From Mikania micrantha (Eukaryota; Streptophyta; Magnoliopsida; Asterales; Asteraceae): 64,000 nt of DNA. Shown here one piece after another: positions 56,797 through 64,000 of this stretch. Below the pieces are notes generated by a model. It searched no databases. It was not told the origin of the DNA and was given only the letters and a program-made list of their open reading frames with translations. Numbering within the stretch: position 1 is the stretch's first letter; each line of letters opens with the position of its first letter. Position numbers and translations under genes: made by a program. The stretch covers positions 93,022,215-93,086,214 of the forward strand of contig CM018696.1 of the NCBI GenBank assembly GCA_009363875.1. Reading direction: 5' to 3'.

Positions 56797-59700
56797 TCAA
56801 GACTCGAATAAATTTTGATATTGCAAGCGAATCATATCCTCTAACTCCCAAGTCGCTTCACGTTCCGAATGATTCTTCCACAAAATTTTAACAAACGGAA
56901 TTGTTTTTCGTCGCATAATTCGCTCTTGACGGTCGAGAATCGCTTCCGGTACTTCCTCGTATGATAGATCTTCACGGATATCCGAAATTGGATAATTAAC
57001 TATGTGTAGAGGATGATAATTATAACCCCGCAATAACGATACATGAAAGACGTTATGTACATGAGACAGTTGCGGTGGTAATGCAAGACGATACGAAACT
57101 TCACCAACTCGTTCCATAATTTCAAACGGTCCAATAAATCTTGGACTGAGTTTTCCTTTAAGTCCGAAACGACGAACACCTCTACAAGGTGAAACTTTGA
57201 GAAAAACTTTATCACCAACTGTAAATTCTAAAGCACGTCGATGTTTATCCGCATAACTCTTTTGTCTACTTTGAGCTTCTTTTAAACGTTCACGAGCAAT
57301 GGCGACTTTCTCATTGGTAATCTGGACCAGTTCGGGTCCTTCAATTGTTTTCTCCCCTACTTCGTCCCAACAGATTGGTGCTCGGCATTTGCGACCATAT
57401 AATAGTTCATATGGTGCCATGCCGATACTAGCTTGCCAACTATTATTGTAGGCAAACTCCACTAAACACAAGTACTCATCCCAGTTTCCCGTCCACTCTA
57501 AGGCACTCGCTCGCAACATGTCCTCAAGTGTCTGAATTGTACGTTCTGATTGACCGTCAGTTTGAGGATGAAAAGCAGTACTAAATCTCAATCTAGTACC
57601 CCAAGCAGATTGTAGACCTTTCCAGAAATGAGAAGTGAACCTTGGATCTCGATCTGATATGATAGAAACTGGAGTACCGTGTAATCTGACAATTTCTTGC
57701 GTAAATATTTCGGATAACTTACTAACTGAATGTCCTTGTTGGATGGGAAGAAAATGAGCTGACTTAGACAATCTGTCTACAGTGACCCATATAGCATCAT
57801 TCTTCCTAAAGGTCTTTGGTAATCCGGTAACAAAATCCATGGAAATATCATCCTTTTTCCATAGTGGAATATCAAGTGGCTGAAGTAGACCACTTGCTCG
57901 TTTATGTTCAATCTTTACTTGCTGACAAGTAAGACAATGACTGACATATTTTGCTACATCTTCTTTCATTCCGTTCCACCAGAAATGTTGCTGAAGATCT
58001 CGATACATCTTTGTTGATCCAGGATGAATAGAAAATGGTGAACTATGTGCCTCAGATAATAATGATTCCCGGAGTGCTGCATTATCAGGAACACATAGTC
58101 GTTTGCCACACCATATAACTCCGTTTTCATCTATCCTGAACTCAGATTGTTTCCCTATCTCTAAGTTTTCTGTTATCGCCCACAACTCACCGTCTTCTTT
58201 TTGAGCTTCTATAATTCGAGAGATTAAATCAGACTCGATCTGAATTTTGGCAAGATACCCATCTGAGTTACCTACTTGAAAGCCAATATTCAGTCTTTCA
58301 AGATCATTAATAATCTCTTGTTGTAAATGCAAAGACGATAGCATCCCTGAACTTTTCCGGCTAAGGGCATGAGCAACAACATTAGCCTTTCCTGGATGAT
58401 ATTGAATATTTGTATCGTAATCTTTCAACAATTCTAACCAACGTCTCTGACGCATGTTTAACTCTTTCTGAGTGAATATATACTTCAAACTCTTGTGATC
58501 GGTGAAAATGTCACAAGAATCTCCGTATAAATAATGTCTCCAGATCTTCAATGCAAAAATAACAGCAGCTAGCTCGAGATCATGTGTTGGATAATTAACC
58601 TCATAAGGTTTCAATTGCCGAGAAGCATAAGCAATAACCTTGCCATGTTGCATCAACACACAACCTAATCCTTTCTTAGAAGCATCACTATAAATTTGGT
58701 AGCCGCCTGTGCCCGAAGCTAAACTGAGAATCGGGGCAGATACCAATCTTTTCTTTAATTCTTGGAAACTCTTTTCACGTTCTTCATTCCAAGAATACTT
58801 GACACCTTTTTCTAACAATTGTGTAAGAGGTAACACAATCTTCGAGAATCCTTCGACAAATCTACGATAATAGCCTGCTAGGCCCAAAAAACTTCGGATT
58901 TCTGTAACCGAGGTAGGTGTAGGCCATTTTGTGATAGCTTCAACCTTTGCTGGATCCATCATGATTCCCTCAGCGGAAATTACATGACCCAGAAATGCAA
59001 CTTTGTCTGGCCAGAAGTCGCACTTTGAAAATTTTGCATATAGCTTCTTTTGTCGTAATATTTCCAGTACTGCTCGGAGATGTTCTTCATGTTCTTTCTT
59101 ACTTTTCGAGTATACAAGAATATCATCAATGAATACAATGACAAACTTGTCAAGAAAGTCATGAAATACCCGTTTCATCAAATCCATGAACACGGCTGGA
59201 GCATTGGTTAATCCAAACGGCATCACTACAAACTCGTAATGGCCATAACGAGTACGAAAAGCAGATTTGGAAATATCTGAGTTCTTAATTTTTAGTTGAT
59301 GGCCGGTAACCAGACCTCAGATCAATTTTTGAAAAGCATTTAGCACCTTGGAGTTGATCAAACAAGTCGTCAATGCGCGACAAAGGATATCGATTGCGGA
59401 TGGTAATCTTATTGAGTTCACGATAATCTATACACAATCTCATTGTGCCATCTTTCTTCTTAACAAATAATACCGGTGCACCCCATGGTGAAACACTTGG
59501 TCGAATAAATCCTAGATCCAATAATTCTTCTAATTGCTCCTTCAACTCCTTGAGTTCCATTGGTGCCATACGATAAGGTGCTTTGGAGATTGGTTCAGCA
59601 CCAGGAATAAGATCAATCGTAAATTCAACTTCACGATCAGGTGGAACACCAGGCAATTTTTCAGGAAAAACGTCAGGAAATTCACAAACAACGGGATGAT

Positions 59701-60192
59701 CTGAAATGCTAAGTTCATTTTCAAAATCAACTTTTACTGAAGCTAGAAATCCGGCACAACCGTGTGATAGAAATTTGTGAGCTTTAAGAGTTGAGATTAT
59801 TTTCAGAGGTTTACGTGGTTGAGTTCCTTGATAAACAAGCAAAGGACTCCTCGGATCGCCAAAAAGTACACGACGTGTTTGACAATCTATGGTGACTCGG
59901 TGCTTGGATAACCAATCCATACCCAGAATCATGTCAAAATCATTTATTTGCATCGGAAATAAATCAGCTTCTCGGATAATAGATTCGATCTGAATCAGAC
60001 AATCGCAGAACATGTGTGAAATAGGAATCGAATCTCCGACAGGAGTAGTAATAACTAGCGCAGGTTCCAGAATAATTGGTGTAATCATGAGGTACTTAGT
60101 AAAAAGATTAGACACTATCGAATGTGTAGCACCCGTGTCAAATAACACATAAATGTCACGTACGCCATAACGAAAAATACCAGAAATAATAC
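56797..60192 (-). pseudogene. Pol of second gypsy element, broken in RT
   Basis: Reading leftward: protease with DTGAT (about 60137), RT start, then a break. Four extra bases (GCCG or GGCC on the plus strand, 59301-59305) just after the DLRSGY motif put the frame into an early stop at 59285. The rest is open in the shifted frame from about 59300 to 56797. It includes FIDD of RT (about 59120), RNase H, an HHCC integrase finger (about 57995-57890), the integrase core and a chromodomain-like C-terminus. All other blocks look complete. Confidence 0.9.
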
Positions 60193-60292
60193 CTAAATCA
60201 ATACTAACTAGGTAAGACACTTTTAATTACAGATTACTTAAACTACATAACACAGATATATTACAGAAATTTAATTTTACAGAAATTCGCAC
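60193..60292 (-). other. Putative 100-nt intron between gag and protease
   Basis: On the minus strand the gag frame reaches CCAG|GTGCGAATTT, and the protease frame resumes after TTGATTTAG|GTATT. The 100-nt interval is AT-rich, contains in-frame stops and is not a multiple of three. Removing it at these GT and AG borders puts gag and protease in one frame. The first gypsy element has no such segment. An inserted or decayed stretch is the alternative. Confidence 0.5.
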
Positions 60293-61562
60293 CTGGTATC
60301 TTTGCAGCATCGTGTGCAGTCAGTGCAAAGACTCTTCCACCAGCAGTAGTTTTACCAGAGTTTCCACCAATATTAGCCCTCGTATCTGGCTGAGGACAGT
60401 CCTTAACCAGGTGACCGGTTTGCCCACATCTAAAACATAAACCCCTAGTAAAACGACATATGCCTCGGTGAGGTTTACCACAAGTGGTGCATGGTGGAGG
60501 TGGATTTGGGTATTGATTCAGTGGTTGAGCACGATTGTTGACATAAGGCACTAGAGTTCGGTTCTGGTTTGGTTTGTTTTGAGGTGGCTTAGGATTACCA
60601 GATCGAAATTGTTGAGAGTTATGTTGTCCGAACTGATTACGATTATACCCAGAATATTGATTATGATTGAATTTTGGTTTATAGCTTTTTGAAAAAGAAC
60701 TTTGTGATGAGGGTTGTCCAGAATACGAAACACTATCACCTTCACGTTCCCTCTTTTTACTTTCTCCAGATGGTTTCACCTGTTTGGCCAACTCAAGAGT
60801 CTGAACTGCATCAGCAACTTCAGTGATGTTATTAAATTTCATCATCACTATCATTTTCCTAACCCTTTCACACACTGCCCATTTCAGTTTGTTAGCTTGC
60901 GTTTGTTGATTTCCTGCTGCATCCCCCAGAAAACTAGCTAACCTTGTAAATCGAGCCATGAATTCCCTCATCGGCTCATCATCTCTCTGAGCAATTGTGG
61001 CATATTCCCGATAATACTTTTCTTGGTGAGAGGTTAGGAAATATTGTCGATAAAATATTTCTTTGAATTCATTCCACGCCAGCATAGCTGCAAATACATC
61101 TCCTCCATGTGCATGCTTAATCCCTCTCCACCAGGATTGCGCATCATCCTCCAGTTTGTATGCTGCAAGCCTTACTTTATATTGTTCCTCAACACCCAAA
61201 ACCTCAAAAATCTTCTCTACGTGCATAATCCAGTTACATGCGTCTATAGGATCAGGAGCATAACTAAAAAATCGTGGCTTTTGTTTCTGAAATCTGGTCA
61301 GCCAATCATGAATTTCTGAGGTCGTATTGTATATATGAGTTTCGGGCCCAAACGGTGGAGGATCTGGAATATGAGGAGGTGAATACGGCGGAGGATCTGG
61401 AATATGAGGAGGTGGATACAACGGAGGAGGAGGAATTGAATTATGGTTGTTATGATTTAACCGTCCCATGATTGTATCCAACATATTTGGAAGTTGTTTC
61501 GAGAATGTTCGATTAATAGCAGCAGTAATCGCAGGATCAGTTTGCGTATTTTCAAAAGTCAT
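60261..61562 (-). CDS. Gag of second gypsy element (433 aa as read)
   Basis: Starts ATG at 61562, with a P-rich stretch holding a small repeat (IPDPPPYSPPH-like, about residues 48-72). The gag domain covers about residues 85-275 (WLTRFQ, DACNWIMHVEKIFEVLG, AQSWWRG). A Q/N/S-rich linker follows, then one CCHC knuckle (CFRCGQTGHLVKDC, near residue 375-390). The frame ends at a TAA at 60261, just past the proposed splice donor; if the intron is real, this stop marks a separate Gag product from unspliced RNA. There are no internal breaks. Confidence 0.88.
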   Translation of the reverse strand: MTFENTQTDPAITAAINRTFSKQLPNMLDTIMGRLNHNNHNSIPPPPLYPPPHIPDPPPYSPPHIPDPPPFGPETHIYNTTSEIHDWLTRFQKQKPRFFSYAPDPIDACNWIMHVEKIFEVLGVEEQYKVRLAAYKLEDDAQSWWRGIKHAHGGDVFAAMLAWNEFKEIFYRQYFLTSHQEKYYREYATIAQRDDEPMREFMARFTRLASFLGDAAGNQQTQANKLKWAVCERVRKMIVMMKFNNITEVADAVQTLELAKQVKPSGESKKREREGDSVSYSGQPSSQSSFSKSYKPKFNHNQYSGYNRNQFGQHNSQQFRSGNPKPPQNKPNQNRTLVPYVNNRAQPLNQYPNPPPPCTTCGKPHRGICRFTRGLCFRCGQTGHLVKDCPQPDTRANIGGNSGKTTAGGRVFALTAHDAAKIPGANFCKIKFL

Positions 61563-61693
61563 CTATAATGAAATTAATCAATATAGGAAAACAAAATGAC
61601 ATGTTGGAAAATTAAAATCCTAATCCGATGTCTACCCATTAACCTCACATGTCTTATTTATTTAGTTCAAGTTTTCTACAGGAAAGAGCCTTA

Positions 61694-61705
61694 GCTCTGA
61701 TACCA
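61694..61705 (-). other. Primer binding site, tRNA-iMet type, second gypsy element
   Basis: TGGTATCAGAGC on the minus strand, four bases inside the 5' LTR edge at 61710. Confidence 0.88.
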
Positions 61706-61709
61706 TAAC

Positions 61710-63429
61710 TGCGACACCCCAACCCGGTTTAGGCTGACGTATCACGTATACAGAATCAGAAGTAAATGCAACAATCCTATATGTATTTAAAAACATAAAT
61801 ACATAAGTCTTAAGTCGATAATTAAACATAACAACATACATATTTAAGTTTTAAGTTTGATTGTTACATTGACTACAGAAACAAAGGATCTTCATTCATT
61901 TTTTTTATGTCTGATTTTACTCTGAAAAGTTCCCCGCCTGATTTCCTTGATTACTTATATAATACAAATAAACACCACAAAAAACAACTACGGCTGAGCC
62001 AAAGAATGCTCAGTAACGGATAAACAACAGTAACTAAAAGAAATTCAGAAGGTGGTGAGGATAATCAAAATAATGGTCAGAAACAGAAATCAATAACAGA
62101 GCAGTAACAGAAACAGAAACAGAACAGTAAACAATGGTCTGAATTTGATAAAATATAACCTTTTAGAAACAATAACATAGGTTATATTATAAATCTGAAT
62201 TTACAGAATCAGAATATACCACGAGCCGACTGTACATGTAATAAGTGTAAGGTTCACAGGTAGCTACTCCTGCTTACCAGACACATGAGATAGTGTGTGT
62301 CGGCATACACAACACTATCCCCCAGAAATCAGAAAGTACAGTTTAAAATTATCCTAGGACCAGTCCATACGCCTCCCCAGAATTCAGTAGGTGCACAAAT
62401 GTACTATCAGAGTACTAATGGAGACGCCGTGAACTCAACTAACCGTCACGGATGGTTCCACATTATGGTTGCCGCCATAATGGGTCTGTAGTCATCCTTA
62501 CAGGTAGGGGCATGCTCGGGTAACAGAATACAGAAAGTTCAGTAGGTTCAGTAGGTTCAGTAGGGTAGATAAACTACCAAGTTCAGTCATATTTGGATCA
62601 TGCAATAATGAGTACAATATAATCTAGATTTATTGCATGATAAACGAAACAGAGAAACACGACATCATATCGTGGCAATCAAAAATCAGAACAATACATA
62701 AATAAATTTTAATGATTACAGAAACGGATTACAGAAACATATTACAGAACAGGAAATACTATGATTTAAATAAACGGAATCCGTACCTTGATCTTAGCAA
62801 TTAAATCAGCAAGTATTCAGATAAATACACCTGTAATCAATTTTCCTGACGATTCAGAAATATGTGTTTTTGTTTTATTTCACGTTACCGTCAATTTCCT
62901 AATAACATCAGTACCCTAGTGGAATTACTTAACGTATCTTTATATTTTCAGGTATCGATTCGAGCTTTTAATTGGACAGCATAACGGCTTACGCTTTTTG
63001 ATTTTCTTAAAAATACGTGGGCAGAATTTCGGCTTATAAAACTTTATTTTAGAGTTTTAAATTGGACATAGCCTCGTCTTATAACTATATATTTTTATAA
63101 AATATTTGGGCAGCATCTCTGCATACTCCGTGTTTTTCAAAAATATTGAAAATAACCTCCACGCATAATATTAGTGAGTTTTTAAACATACAATATCTCG
63201 ACCATATTAATTAAATAGTTATTTTAAAATAAGAGTGTAATAGGTGGTTACCTCAAAGTAGTTCGTACCAAGGCTCGCTTATATTTGAACGAAATTCTAG
63301 TAACTACCGTACACGCTCAGGGGTTTTTAGGAGAGTATTTTGACAGAGTTTTGTTACTTAAAAAGAATGAAAATTTGATCGTCGAACTACATCTATTTAT
63401 AGAAGTAAATTTCCTTCGTCATTAAGAAG

Positions 63430-63471
<42 letters not shown>

Positions 63472-63520
63472 CAAGTTCAACGTATTTACTTTCGAATTTT
63501 GACATATGTTTAATTGATTA

Positions 63521-63558
<38 letters not shown>

Positions 63559-64000
63559 TATTATAATTAATTTAGCTTAAATATTGTTTTTCTCTTATAA
63601 TTTTTGCATCTGATGTTTTAAAAACTTTCGAATATATCGTTGAAATCTACTAATTATTCTCTACATTTCTACCCAAGTTTCGTTGAAAATGGAGCATGGT
63701 CAAAAATAATATATTTTAATATTCACGAGCTTATATCTTGTTCATGCTTTATCGTATAATGTCCCGGCTTATATCAATGTGATCGTAATTCATTCAGGAT
63801 TGTTCATAAAAATTTCGAACCCAAACGATCACAGAAATTCGGCACGTTATTAATAGGCTTTATAACGTGTCCATACATTATCAAATATTTTTATCGTTTA
63901 TATCCTTTTGATCATAATTACTTTACGAACGTTTTTATAAATTTTGAACATAAACGGTTTCCGAAATTTTGCACGTTTATTATTAGGTTGCTAAATTATT
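61710..64000 (-). repeat. 5' LTR of second gypsy element (partial)
   Basis: Matches 54234 to about 56505; the window ends some 90 bases before the LTR start. The TATA-like TCTATAAATA on the minus strand at 63395-63404 is the likely promoter, preceded by an expanded AT run (about 63431-63468) and a TTA run (about 63525-63556). The 64-codon frame seen in both LTRs on the plus strand is repeat copy, not a gene. Confidence 0.88.

Larger units (their letters stand above)
54234..64000 (-). mobile_element. Second Tekay-like gypsy element, minus strand, right LTR cut by window
   Basis: The LTR copies 54234 to about 56589 and 61710-64000 match at the great majority of positions, with roughly 30 single-base differences and changes in AT and TTA runs, so it is older than the first element. 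Reading leftward: 5' LTR, tRNA-Met primer site (61705-61694), gag, intron-like segment, protease-RT-RNase H-integrase-chromodomain, purine tract (56610-56601), 3' LTR. The left flank is AAATA; its partner lies outside the window. Confidence 0.93.

Overview
This is nuclear DNA from a flowering plant, most likely a eudicot with a repeat-rich genome. Asteraceae is my guess from the overall look of the repeats, but it is not proven. Intron-split plant genes sit among AT-rich DNA packed with nested LTR retrotransposons, LINE, SINE, Helitron and MITE sequences. Nothing bacterial, organellar or CRISPR-like was found.

Layout: 1-9978 is a Tekay-like chromodomain Ty3/gypsy element with an unbroken gag-pol ORF; its 5' LTR is cut by the window edge. 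9984-15770 holds an LTR-like remnant, a degenerate 'GCGAT' repeat, a CCGG-rich MITE, Helitron 3' ends and a large AT-rich minisatellite. About 15960-22348 is a Helitron-like insert carrying gene-like fragments. It is split by a very young Ty1/copia element (16899-21444) with identical LTRs but broken genes. 22349-26211 is AT-rich, with another Helitron tail.

26212-33511 is a complete 13-exon WAPL (cohesin release factor) gene whose introns hold a MITE and two SINE-like copies; one SINE copy duplicated the exon 8 splice donor. Convergent to it, 36897-35057 is a four-exon epoxide hydrolase with an intact catalytic set. 37865-37936 is a LUC7 gene fragment. 38466-42226 is an L1-type LINE with frameshifts and a poly(A) tail. 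45371-48466 is a solo LTR with a perfect 5-bp target duplication, related to the LTR of the first element. 48942-50597 holds two MITEs, and 50955 onward a minus-strand Helitron with a SINE inside. 53545-53778 is a decayed copy of epoxide hydrolase exon 3. 54234-64000 is a second Tekay-like element on the minus strand; its pol is broken by 4 extra bases and a 100-nt intron-like segment separates gag from protease.

Only two intact host genes are evident: WAPL (chromatin) and epoxide hydrolase (lipid or epoxide metabolism). They do not look functionally linked. Their 3' ends face each other across about 1.5 kb. Most of the rest is transposon traffic, much of it nested, and it has moved or copied pieces of host genes.
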